Both the position numbers and the translations under genes were made by a program. A DNA stretch of 64,000 nucleotides from Mycteria americana (taxonomy: Eukaryota; Chordata; Aves; Ciconiiformes; Ciconiidae), in the NCBI RefSeq assembly GCF_035582795.1, contig NC_134367.1, positions 115,468,062-115,532,061 on the forward strand, read 5' to 3'. The notes beneath the pieces are model-generated. The model made no database searches. It was not told where the DNA came from and saw nothing but the letters and a program-made list of their open reading frames with translations. Below, piece after piece: positions 49,010 through 60,340 of this stretch (the stretch's first letter is position 1; each line of letters begins with the position of its first letter).

Positions 49010-49505
49010 ACAGCCTGTGTCAGGGAGCAGCAAGAGTGGGGCTGTTACCTGAGGGAAGGGGAGCTGGGACCCCAGGGTGATAGCAAGACAGGGCAGTGTC
49101 CTCACCGACCAGGGTGCAGTCCCACAGTGCTTGAACAGAGAGTAGAGCAGGTCCAGTGACATTACCCAAGGTAATGCCACAGTCTAGCGATCCCCAGACG
49201 GGTCCGTGAAGAAGAGGCAGACCGACAGCCAAGCTGGAAAGCCCCATCAGCAAAGCAAGGTGCAAGGATCAGCAAGGTACAGGGCCAGGCACAGGCATAC
49301 CTACAGCACAGCCCAGGCAAGGGCCAGAGTCAAGGCCCTGATTTATGCAGGTCCACAGCCAAGGAGAGGAGATGCCAATGAGGCTTCTCACCGTTCTTTC
49401 TCACATCTTACTTGCTTTCCCAGTTTGACCCCAGGTTACAGTGGCATCAGATCACATCTGACCTTAAGCACGGCAGCCAGACCCCTCAGAGGGGTAGGGG
49501 ATGAG
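49010..49505 (+). repeat. Unnamed interspersed repeat, copy B (longest)
   Basis: This copy joins the blocks seen separately at 21.7 kb and 35.5 kb. It opens with the GTGTCAGGGAGCAGCAAG block. The middle is GTCTAGCGATCCCCAGACGG, then AGGATCAGCAAGGTACAGG, then CCTACAGCACAGCCCAGG. The final block is GGCAGCCAGACCCCTCAG. It is therefore the best template for defining the family. No coding region, TG/CA ends or target duplication are clear. I believe similar text is common in bird genomes, but I cannot assign a name or class. Confidence 0.65.
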
Positions 49506-52500
49506 GCTGCAGATACCCCAAGCCACAGTGACGCCAAATGGCCAAATCCTGCTGAGACAGGCACCACACAGCTCCACTGCTCCCCCTTCCATAGACGACC
49601 TTGTGCACCAAACCTTTCAAGGCCCTTATTGTACGAGTGCCAGACATACACACTTACCAGACACAGCATTTCTCTACCCCTTCCATCACTGCTCTCCAGC
49701 AATCCAGCAAGGCATTTTTAGGAGAGCTGGCCTCCTCCCAAGAACACCAAGCTCAGAAAGTGCCCAGATATGCTCCAGTTCTTCCTCCAGCAGTGACATC
49801 CTCACTTCCCTGTGGATCCAACCTCCAATTTCTTCTCTAAATCAGCATGCTCCCTCATTACTACTCACAGCTTCATGCAGATTTTCTCGAGGTTATTTTG
49901 CAGCTGGGCTTTGTGCAATCTGACCCTCTGTATGCAAAACTCCCTGTATGCAAAACCATCCCTGCTTCCCCTGCTCTGCTGCAGTGGGACAGCTCACACC
50001 CCTGCTCCCTGAAGGATCAGAGCATTTGGAAAGAGATGGAGGGAAAGAGGGGGAGCTGGGGGGAGCCCCTCAGAGAAAGAGCAGGCAGGAGACACAGGCA
50101 TGGAAAACATTCATCCTGTTTGAAAGCAATGCCTGCACCAGTGCTCTGAGTAGACACAGTTGGTCCTGGTTTGGTTTCCCAGCTGAGTATGGAGAATTGC
50201 CTTTCCTCCCGGTTTTTTTCAGTAGTCAGACCACATGGGCAGCACTTGCTGCTTGTCAGAGCATGGCTCACCTGATTCCAGGGTCAGGCTGGACCCGGTG
50301 CCCACCCAGTTCCCCCTTTCTAGGGAAAGCCCACACCCACCAGGTTTATCATTCCTCTTCGCTGGAGCTAGTGTTTGCCCAGTCTCTGTATTTCTCTAGG
50401 TCCCTTTTTTTCTTGCTTGGCCCTTGCTGGTGACAGTAACGTGCTGCTCTCCCCTCCCTCGCTGCAGAGGCCAGGCTCATTGTCGGTCTTCCCAACCCAA
50501 GTGGTGATGGCTTGGCCTCACCCCTTCTAGATGAGCTGAGTCAGGGATAGGGTTTACTGCCATCCCCCAGCACACATTTACTCCAGCCCAAGAGATATCC
50601 CTGACACGCCGTCACATAGGCATTTATATACTGCCTGGATATTGCTTGGGAGAAGGTTTTCAAGCCTAATCTGGTGTCAGGGCAATCAGCAGTTGTTGTT
50701 GATGTGGTCACACTGGCTGCAACTGCTAATAACAGAGCTCAGGCCTCTGGACGGGGTTTTGTGTACGATAGGACTGACACACAAGGTATCCCAGCAGTTT
50801 GACAGCTGGCTGCTCAGTTCCCAAAAGCTCCTCATTAATAGCTGCACTTTCTGCATAACAAAACGAAACAAATCCAAAACAAAGCAAGAAGATTTCCTGT
50901 TCACACACTCATGCAAGAGCCCTTCATAAACTCGCTTACAGTACTCAGTTGCTTCTCCCATTTAAACTGATCTACAGAAGACATACAATAAAATAGAATT
51001 AAATAGGTGCTGACTTACAGGTCACAAGCCCTGTAAATCAAGAGAAAGCCCTCCTAGTTACTGACTCTGGCTTTCTTGCAGGTCTGCAGAATTTAGCGGT
51101 GTGGTCCCAGAGCTGAGGTCGGGCAGACACACCAAGCTATTGGAGATGATTTACCATTTGACACTAATTAGGTCTAAAGGAACCTCTAGGATGGAAACCA
51201 CATTTGCGTCAACAGGAGGTTCACATTCAGCTTGGCACTGAGTGCTGTCGTAAACGATGCAGTTTCCATTCCATGCCTGGGAGTCCAGAGGGAGAGAAAT
51301 GAACTTCTTTGCTTCTGGCTGAATCCCAAAAGGATCTAGCCTTCTGTGCCAAGCTCTGCCTGCTCCAAGGTCAACACATGTCATCTTTCATCAACCCCAA
51401 GAGGGACCCCTGTCCACAGGGCAGCACGGGGCACACAGGGTCCTGGACCCTCAGCCCCCTTCAGAGCAGGAGTGCAGCTTACAGACTCTGAGTTCAGCTC
51501 TACTCCACCTTTTACTTCTTACCTTGCTGTTTTACAAAGAAAAATATGTTCACACAAGGGAGAAAAGATAAATGTTCCCAGCTCTTCAGTGACACAACTG
51601 CTTCCCTGAGTTTTCATGCAAATGTCTTGGTTCCTTGGCTTTCTGAATGATGTCTTCCTACAAGTAAGCAGCCCTTGACAAGAGAGCATGCGTTCAAGTT
51701 AATTGACGAGGCCTCTTATTAGGCAAAGCCATACACATCCTGCAGGATGACGGTACCTATGCAAAAGACATTTATATTTCCACAGGCCAAAGCTACTCTT
51801 GCCTAAGCCTCCTTAATGATTGTAAACCTACCCTGCAAATCTCCAAGTTTGATTTTTTTTTTCCTCCAGGGTATTGCTGGACAAATTGGTAGCTGCACCT
51901 TGCTGCCCTGACAGTGGCAGATCCCTTATAATCTCTGCTGTCCCTCACCCTCACAGGGTATTAATGATGGACAACTCCTTTGCTCTCTCAGGATCTTCAG
52001 CTCAGGGGCCTTTTACCTAAATGCGTTCTCATTGCATCACGAGACAACACTCGTTCAGTGCCTCAAACCTGGCTGACGCTCCCCTCACCACTCATCTTCA
52101 GTGCCAGCAGCCACAGCCATGATGTTACCCCGACTCTGAGTTCCCTCTGGGCAGTGTAAGTCCCACTTGCTGCCTACCCATCCCCTCTGTCAGCTGAGCA
52201 CTGCTGGCACAAGCATGGTGAGAAAGAGATGGGGACCAAACCACCAGCATAACGCCAAGAAACTGCTGACTGGTGGAAGCGTCCCATGGCTGTTGTCCCC
52301 ATCTCCTCTGGCTCTTTAGCATGCTGGGGTGGAGATGCTGGGCTGCCCAGCACCAGGAAGGAGAAGAGCAACCTCCCCGAGCATCCAGGGGATTTTTCTC
52401 ACATCTCAGTGTTCACTTGAAATTCTCCAGCTCTTTCTGTCTCGCACAGAAACTCTGCAGGTCTCAATCTCATTTTGCCTCATTGCATTACTCATCCTGG

Positions 52501-53689
52501 CAATGGGTCTTCTCAGGCAGCTTGTGACAAAGTAATTATGTTCTGCAGGGAAAAGCTGTTTTTGACAGAGAAAGCCGCTCACTGATCTCTGCTGAAACTC
52601 TCTAAGCCTGACAACCCACTGTCTCAGAAAGGTCAGCAGTCTGAAGAAAGAGAAAGATATGGGAAGACCTGATCACCACAGCTGCTTAGGAGGTTGGAGA
52701 GGGTGAGCTTCAAGGAGGTCTGTTCCCCTCCTGCAGCTTTGCTCCCATTGCCAGAGATGGCTCCTCACTTTTTAGCATCTTTCACTCAGACACAGCCCAG
52801 CAAAGCCAATCTGAAAGACCACAGGGCAACACCCCCACCACCGCACACAGGTTCCCACTACATTGGTCTTGTACAGAAGGGGCATCCTTGAGCCAGAGAA
52901 GGGGCTCTGGTCGTGGGCCTGGGAGGAAGCGATGGAGCTTGGCTGCACCCAGGGCACATACTGCAAAATGAGGTACCACTAAGTGTGCCTGGAAACTGAG
53001 ACAGCCCCAGAGGGAGATCAAAGTTAATACACAGCTTTACCCCTTCCCACATGGGCTGCTCTTTCTCCGCTAGCCTGCGCACAGCATGTCTTATCACAGC
53101 TCCCTTGACGCACTGCGGCAGTCCCGTTTAATGGAGCACAATCTAAAGCACTCTGGCTTTCTCTGATTTTATATTTCTGGTGGAAAACAGGAAAAAAAAA
53201 AATCCAAGGTACCTGAAAGAGCTCATTTCACAGGAATATATTTTGGCATTGCAAAAAACATTTTCCACAGAAAATTCCCAACCAGTGTCTCCAGCATGGC
53301 TAAAGTCATTCTGCCAGTCTACAACAGTGAGCAGCAGTTGCTCCTTCCAAGAAAAGTGCAGAAATGCCATAGGACCCAGAGATGGGGTAACCAAGCATCA
53401 TGTTTTATTCCCTGACCACCACTGCTCAGCTCACGCAGTGCCCTGAAGTACGGAGGCTAGTGTCATTTCTGGATTCTTTTATAAAACTTAAGCACAGCCA
53501 TTCCATCCCTGTTAACTACCTGGTTTGCTTCATAGGCACTAATGAAGCAGGTGCTGTTCCTAACTGTCATCCCAGGTGGAGCTGTTTTTGAGAACTCCCT
53601 TTTGCCTGCAGACAAGGGCATTGAAGCTTTAGCTTAGTGCCAATGGTCAAAAACTTCCTCAAACTCTTCTCCATCTCCCTCTCCTATAG
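49506..53689. other. Unique sequence, no gene recognised
   Basis: No transposon, RNA gene or trusted exon. Open frames are at background density. Confidence 0.45.
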
Positions 53690-53822
53690 GCAGTGGATGG
53701 CAGAGTCTGTATCAGCAGCCCCACAGTGCTCTTTCCCAGGGAAAGATGTTAACGTTGATTCACACACACCCCCCAGACTCTCCAAACACCACGAGTGCAG
53801 AACCAACAGTTTTGCTATATAA
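53690..53822 (+). CDS. Weak exon candidate with strong splice signals
   Basis: A long pyrimidine-rich tract (about 53653-53687) ends in TATAG directly before 53690, and a near-consensus donor GTGAGT starts at 53823. The 133-bp segment has one frame open throughout, entering with two bases of a codon and leaving with two. It reads SGWQSLYQQPHSALSQGK and onward. The other frames are closed within the segment or at its last codon. I do not recognise the peptide, and no partner exon is evident. It may be a non-coding RNA exon or a chance pairing of sites. Confidence 0.17.
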
Positions 53823-53833
53823 GTGAGTCACAC

Positions 53834-53854
53834 TTTTTTTTCTTTTTTTTTTTC
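53834..53854 (+). repeat. T-rich tract
   Basis: Two T runs are separated by a single C, directly downstream of the candidate donor at 53823. Confidence 0.9.
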
Positions 53855-56800
53855 TCAAGGCAGATTTCTCTCCATTACAGCTCTGTTGTGTTGTAAGGAC
53901 AATCGTTTCTCTATTAATCTGATTATCTGCTGTTAAAGGGAAATAAGCTGAATGCAGGAAAATGCATGTGCTGCCTTTCAGGGGGAGTGGAAGGGCAGGG
54001 ATGTGAATTGCTGTGAAACAGCTCTTGTTGCATTCAGGAAAGATAATTAAGCCCTGATTGATTCTTCACTTTTGTTGCTATAGAATTGGCTTAACCACAT
54101 TTTTCGGTGATGGATTTCAGTAGATAACACTTGCTTTATGGGCCTTGGGTGGCAGCGTGGCTTTTCTGCCTCTGCCCGAAGATGCAGAGCGGCTGGGAAG
54201 GGAGAAGGACTTCATTTGCTGCCTTGAGCCTGGGCACCCACATGTACCTCTCAGGGGAGAGAGGCAGTGCAAAGCTATCCCTCTGCCTAGGGTATCGAGG
54301 TAATGGACACTGCTCTGCTTGGTTTAAATTAGATTCAGGACACAACAATTTTCTGCTCTCTGTTGGGAGAACACCTCCGACACCATCCTCCTAGCTCGGG
54401 GAGCATTTTGCCCGTGTTGTTGTTGCCACCTGCATATGAAATCATAGCTCAGCCCCTCCTTGAATCAGCTTATGGTTGCTCCTCATGGATCTGAAGCACC
54501 AAGTAAGAGCTGGCAGTGGTGGTAAAAGGGAACATAGCACAGCAGAGGCAGACTGGGGCTGTCAGATCCAAGTCTCAGCAGTGCTGAGTAGCTGGGTACC
54601 TGCCAAACGGAGAAGCTCCATTCAGTTGTGGATGGGATTTTTAAACACAGCTAGAGAGCACAGATTTGTCTTCCTTTATACTGGGAGACCTGCAGCACAC
54701 GCTGCATTGCAGACACAGACTTACATTGCAGCACCAATGGCTCACTCTGTCTTGCACTTGCTTTTTCATGGCTTGTGCCAAGGCTGAGCCTGAATATAGA
54801 AAACACAGTGTTCACCTGAAAAGCAATCCTTGACAGCTGCCAGCCTGAGACAGCCTCTCACTGCGACCCCTACTTTGGCTACCTGAATGGCTTTTTAGCA
54901 GCTCTGACCCTCTGCAGCTTCCCATCCTCCTTTCCCACAGGGGACCATGGCAAATACTTTCAATGCACCCAGAACCATGAAGTCTGTCAATTTTCCCCAC
55001 AAAGGAGAAGTGATGATCTTATTTTAAAAGGTGCAGAGTGAGTACAGCACATCCTGTCTTTGGTGAACCCCTCTGCCCTAAGCATGTTTTTGAGTGGGGC
55101 ATACGGCAGAGCACAGGTACCCTGCGTTTCAACATCACTTCCCAACGCCCTGTTCTTATACCAGAGCATAACACTTGCTGTTCTCTTGCCAATAGCATCT
55201 GCCCTGTCTGGAGAGAATTATTAAATATGAGGTGAGCAGTAAGGATGCTAGCAGACGGAAAGTGAATGCAAATAGAGCAGGGAACCCAGCAAAGGCCTGG
55301 ACAAAGGACCAGCCGGTCCTGAGACCCCAAAACATGCTGCATCGTTTCCACAGGTCCGGTGCAGGCTGGGTGAATACGCGATGGATTCATTTGCAAGATA
55401 TCTGGGAGGCGAAATACCAAATCATCTGAAGCCACCCTTGCACTATACCCTTAAGGGACAAGAAGGGGCTTTCAGAGCCTCTCTCAACCACTGCCTTAAC
55501 ACAGCTTTAGGGGCAAGCCACAATGAATCCACATTTGTGCTTGTGTGCAGTCCCACGCAGATGCAGGTGGATGCAAAATCCAAGCAGACTGCGTTTCCCC
55601 TTTTTACCAGCATTACCCACCCCTGTTGAGCTCATCTATCACCACACAACCTCCCCGCTCCGCTGCTGAGACAGAGGAACAGCGGCCCGCTTCCTCCAGG
55701 GTGACGCGAGGGGAGGAAAAGCAGCTGTCACCAGCAGCTGCGAGCGTTCACGCCAGCGAACTAGAGACTTGCTAACTACTTCTAATTGCCCGCTGCGGTA
55801 GCTGGTGTCTAACAGGAAGAGTTCACAAGTTCATTTGGTGGGTGTTTTCCATGGACCTCTTGCACAATAGACCCTAGTGCATGGCGGGGACCCGACCTCC
55901 AGCCCTACTGAAACTCAAGCAATTAGCAACATTAAGTGTCTGCCTAAGCCTACAGCTCTGCTCGGGCCCTTTCCAATGTGGTAGGAAAACGATCTGTTTA
56001 ACCAGGTGGGTCTGGCTGGCTGAGGCAGCGCTTCTCCCAGTCACCTCTCAAGCCTCAATTCATTTGCTAAGAGGTTTGCAGGGGCTTGCACAGTCGTCTG
56101 ACTACACTCAGCACCACGTCGGGGGTAACAGAGTGGAGTGAGAAGCCACTGCACGTGGACAGTCATTTGAGAAAGCAAGGTGCCACGGGGCAAGAGCTAA
56201 ACTGGTAGAGTTTCATCATTACTCGTCTTGTCTTACGTTATGATCTTGCCAAGAGGCTCTGTCACAAAGTGGCATCCACCCTGTACCAGGGGCTGTACAC
56301 AGTCCTAACCAGAGGTGGCCATTAGCAAAACAAGCAAAATATAGAAAAGGTCAGTGGGGAAACTGAGGCAGGGAACATCTGCACAGTCACCGACATCTCC
56401 TGATCAGTAGTTCCCAGCGAAAATGTGGTCCCCAAATGGAATTGAGAACAACCTAACTAACTGTATTTGAAATACTTTCATGGTAGCTTAGGAGAACAAT
56501 ATCCTCCCCTCCAGGCTGTGCTCCAGGAGAAGGTTCAGGGCTAAAGGGACCTTTGCCCTGGGCATCTGTATATCATGTTCCTGTTAGAAACGGAGGATTT
56601 GTTCTTACTGAGGTAATCAGGCTCACCTGATTTTAAATTCAAGTAGCAAACCTTGGATGCTACAGTGGGAACAGCACCAGGATCTTAGTGAAATGTGTGT
56701 CTCCTTTCTCATTGCAGTGGTTGTAGAGAGGAGCAGGCTTGCCCTGGAAGGGAACTACTTCAAATCTTAAGACGGAGAGGGAGGGGATGGGAGGTTTGTC

Positions 56801-58159
56801 CATCTCAAAATGAACAGCACAACCCCAAGGTAAAATATGGAGGGGTCTTTACATACACCCATCCCTCGTAAATACCCCACAGTGCAATCTGTAGGCAATC
56901 TCTGCACACCAGTTGACGGTGCCGCTGGCAGATAGACTAGGTAATGCCACACTTGTGCTCCCCCTCCCCTCGGCCCAGCCATTCATTTAGGTTTCCTCTT
57001 CTCTTCTCTAGAAATGTATGGTAAACAGATTATCCTCAAGTATTCCAGCCCACTTTCATATTTGACTGAAATTCATCAGTTCAAAAGTTATTGCCAGTAG
57101 AAAAAAAGATGCAGAAGACGATCCCTTTGAAAAAACAGAGCAACTTCAGTGGAGGCACAGGAGGGGTGTTGGTGAGCTATAGAGCACCTGGCAGAAGAGA
57201 CAAGGGAGCATAAGGAGACAAATTCCCCAGGTGAGGCCAACCCACCAGTGTCAAACCACAATTTCTCCTCTACATCCTATTGCTGCCAAGTGCACAGACC
57301 CATAACCCCGACTTTGGCCACCAGTGCTGGCTTAATCCTATGTAGGGACATGTGCTCTGAACCATTTTCTTCCTGCCCTTGTGCCTGACCAAACTTTTTC
57401 AGCCACATGCCTGCTTATCAGCATCCTGTGGCTTGCCCAGGTGACCCTGTACTTAAAAGCTGCTGCTGTATGAGCTGCATGGTTTTCCACTTACAAAAGA
57501 CAGACTGGTGAGGTGTTCCTGGTATAGGAAGGCAGAGGAGCAGCTGGGTCCTCACCTGAATTCTTTATCCTGATCCTTCTTCCTTGGACTGTCCTTTCTC
57601 TGCACGTTGACATATTTCAGCATCTGCAAAGCGCAGATCTCCAGTGTGGAAGAAGAAATCATGCCCACCTCTTTCACCTTTAAGGCTTAAAGTCTGCTGT
57701 TGCCACTCTGCCAAAGTAACACACATTTTCCCATGTATTAGTCTACCAAAAGCTGAAATGTGGTGATTTCTCTCTTCCAGCTGAAAGCCAAAAAAGCATT
57801 CTCCTGCTCAGATCCTTCCTTAAAGCAAAGCCAATTAAATTAGCTGCCCTGGGGATCAGATGAAGGCCTGGAAAATGTAAAAAAGATTAAAGGGAAAAAA
57901 ACCCAACTATTGACACTGGTAAATGTGTCTTAATTAAGACTTTTGAAAGCACAATTCAAACACACTCCAGTCATCCTCCAAGCCCCTGCAAAAGTTAATG
58001 AGATGAATTTTTCTTACAGTCCCCCATTGATCCGTGAAGTACAAAGAGGGAGCCAGAACTGCAAATGAAAAATTGTGGATGCAGGGCTAGATGCTGATTG
58101 CATTTACAGGAGTGTAATTCCAACATGACCCCTTGCAGACCCCACTGGCATTATTCCAG
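53855..58159. other. Unique sequence with an AT-rich block
   Basis: No gene recognised. Besides the CpG-dense patch at 55650-55810, the AT-rich block at 57790-57960 contains a perfect 14-base palindrome GTCTTAATTAAGAC (57927-57940) and AATTAAATTA-type homeodomain cores. Confidence 0.45.
55650..55810. promoter_or_regulatory. Small CpG-dense patch
   Basis: I count about 12 CpG dinucleotides in roughly 160 bases, against a background that is strongly CpG-depleted. The patch is too short for a classical CpG island. It could be a minor promoter, an enhancer or an unmethylated remnant. No TATA box or clear downstream exon is seen. Confidence 0.3.
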
Positions 58160-58286
58160 GAAGTCATGATGGCAACTACTGGGTTGTGTGTGCTGTGTGG
58201 CCAAAGGTGTGCCTTGAATGAAGAAGCAAAAGTGATGCTGAAAAAGTCCACCTCATGCACCAAATGTCATGAAAATCAAACTCCAG
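58160..58286 (+). CDS. Weak cysteine-rich exon candidate
   Basis: The acceptor-like TTATTCCAG precedes 58160 and the donor-like CAG|GTACTG follows 58286. The frame is open in phase 0 and ends in phase 1. It contains C-x2-C-x3-C (CVLCGQRC) and, after about 17 residues, C-x2-C (CTKC), a spacing that resembles a small zinc-binding knuckle. The family is not recognised, and the pyrimidine tract is only moderate. This may be chance. Confidence 0.12.
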
Positions 58287-58358
58287 GTACTGTGTTTTTG
58301 CTTCTTCAAGGGAAAAGGAGGAGATAATTACATCTTTGATTTACAGATAATAAAAGTT

Positions 58359-58371
58359 GGGGGGGGGGGGG
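58359..58371 (+). repeat. Poly(G) run, 13 bases
   Basis: A pure G run, followed 15 bases later by a run of A and then C. It is prone to length change and assembly error. Confidence 0.95.
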
Positions 58372-59148
58372 TATTTTAATCAAAAAAATCCCCCCACAGT
58401 TGCACACTGTTTCCAAGCCTCTAATAGCCCAGCCCAACAGTGGGAGAATGAACAGACTCTGCAAACTTCCTTGCAGAAAAGAGTGCGGACTTGGTCTCCC
58501 ACAACTTGCAGTAAACATCCCCTACTCACACAAAAGCAAACACAAGAGTTCTTCAGGCATGCAAGTCTTTTAAGATCTATTTAACCCAGCTTAATGCAGA
58601 AAGATCACAAGCTTGATTCAGAATAGGTCAGGGCTAGCTATTTGCTTAAAGCAAATGCTCTGTTTACCCTGGGATAATCAGCGAGCCTTTCCTTGCCCAC
58701 TTACTCTCATCCTCTCCCTGTTCAGGATTTCTGCTCACACAGGAACAGCCACATAGTGGGAAATTTAGAGAGTGGAAACCACCTCACGGGGTGCCCCACA
58801 TGCCCTGTGCTGGTCTGGACGAGGTGGTCTACACATGCATTCCAGGGAAAGTGGGTGAAATTCCCATCAGTGACCCTGAGGCAGCTTCAACAAGAAGAGT
58901 ATCTGCCTCATTTTCCTGGGTTGGATGTCAGATGAGACATCACACTGCTCCACTCCTCCTGCAGGCGGATTTGGGGAACAGAGCCATGTCCCAGAAGATG
59001 GCACCTGGTTGGAATAAGACATGGCAAAGGGACAACAGTCCCAGTCTCCTGTCACAGGTTCCTCCGCAGCACAAAAATTCCTAAAGAAAAATAACAAGTA
59101 TTTGCATATTGTCAGCTTGGAGGAGTTTGCTTTTGTTTGTTAATTACT

Positions 59149-59178
59149 GGGGGGGAGGTTTTGGGGGGGGGGGGGGGG
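59149..59178 (+). repeat. Long G-rich tract (G7 ... G16)
   Basis: G7, then A, GG, TTTT and a 16-base G run. It meets the usual G-quadruplex pattern. Confidence 0.95.
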
Positions 59179-59383
59179 TGTTTTGTTTTGTTTTTACATA
59201 ATAATACCTAGCACTATTAATACTAGTGCTTATTAGTGAGCACTTGTTACTTCCTAGGAGAAAAGAACTGGAGAAACTTCCTCAGCAGAGTCATAAAAGG
59301 GTCATTAGTAAAAGTTGATTTGGAAGAGCTGTAAATGAGCAATTTTATGGAAAGAAGGGGAGAGGGAAGAAGGCAGGAAAAAT

Positions 59384-59397
59384 GTGCCCTCTGCAGA
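59384..59397 (-). promoter_or_regulatory. CTCF-like motif, minus strand
   Basis: The minus strand reads TCTGCAGAGGGCAC, which keeps the AGRKGGCR core of the CTCF consensus and matches about 12 of 14 positions. It lies 344 bases from a second, better match in the same orientation. Confidence 0.3.
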
Positions 59398-59727
59398 CAC
59401 ATGCTGCTTTCAAGGCACTGTTTGGCATTATAAATCCTGTTAACAGTAAAACAGTGCTCTTCAGAAAAGAGCAGGTCCTAGAGCAGGTCCCAAGCTCCCC
59501 GGGACAAAGTCTGTGGCAGCACAGATGCCACCACAGCAGGACAGCAGGGGACACACTGGGGACAACTCTGCTGTGCGTGAAGTTTGCACTTGCCTTTGGC
59601 TTCTCTGCAGAGGAAGGGGCTCCACACAAGGGCACCCCAATCCCCCCAGCACTCGGGTCAGAGGGAATGCAGCAGTGGGTGCCCGGACCAGGCAAGCTTG
59701 GGCTCCGGCTCAGTGAATTACCTTCTG

Positions 59728-59741
59728 GTGCCATCTAGTGC
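59728..59741 (-). promoter_or_regulatory. CTCF-like motif, minus strand, strong match
   Basis: The minus strand reads GCACTAGATGGCAC, matching the CCRSYAGRKGGCRS consensus at 13 of 14 positions by eye. Confidence 0.45.
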
Positions 59742-60100
59742 CAACAGCTAAGTAAGGTGGCCTTGCAACTCCGGCACCCACAGCCCTCCTCCCACCCGGC
59801 TCTGTGCATCTCACCACCCTCTCTGCCTTCGTTTAGTCATCGTCCCCACTCACACCAAAGCCTGTCAAAGGGCTGCTAGTGGTGTCCCAAGGCGCTTGTT
59901 TTAAGCAAGGAAAGAATCTACGCTCTAGAAAGATCCCCCCAGATGCCTCACACCGGGCCCCTTTCGACTCAAATCAAAAGGCTGTGAGCTCACCAGGAGC
60001 AAAGAGAGGGGAGACGGAGGTCCTGCAGGAAGCCTGAACCCCTTTCTGGTGCATCATGTGACAGGGTGACAGACAGGCTCTTGCAACACACAGGAGATGT

Positions 60101-60128
60101 GTTGGGACCTGGTGACGAGGGTCCCAAC
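60101..60128. repeat. 9-bp GC-rich inverted repeat
   Basis: GTTGGGACC (60101-60109) pairs with GGTCCCAAC (60120-60128) across a 10-base loop. Confidence 0.8.
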
Positions 60129-60306
60129 CGCCCCTGTCTTGTATGTTTGGAGGACTTGACTATAGGCTTACAAAGACGCTCCCCCAGAGTCTCTCAGTGA
60201 GGTAGGAACTGTAGAGCACAGTTCTTGAGGAGAAAGGGAGGGCTGAATATACCTGATTCAGTCCCTACCTGTGCCACAGTGGAGGGACAGGCCACTGCGT
60301 GAGCTC

Positions 60307-60340
60307 AAAAAAAAAAAGGGGGGGGAGGGGGCAAAAAAAA
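60307..60340 (+). repeat. A11-G8-A-G5-C-A8 low-complexity tract
   Basis: Adjacent A and G homopolymer runs make the third long G-rich tract within 2 kb. Confidence 0.95.

Noticed and set aside
49206..49721. 171-codon plus-strand open frame
   Set aside because: It runs through the unnamed interspersed repeat, and the shared peptide with the 35.6 kb locus (SARYR.RH..YSTAQ) reflects DNA repeat homology. Nothing indicates a conserved protein.
56109..56127. REST/NRSF-like motif starting TCAGCACCACG
   Set aside because: Only the left half-site matches; the GGACAGCGC half is not preserved.
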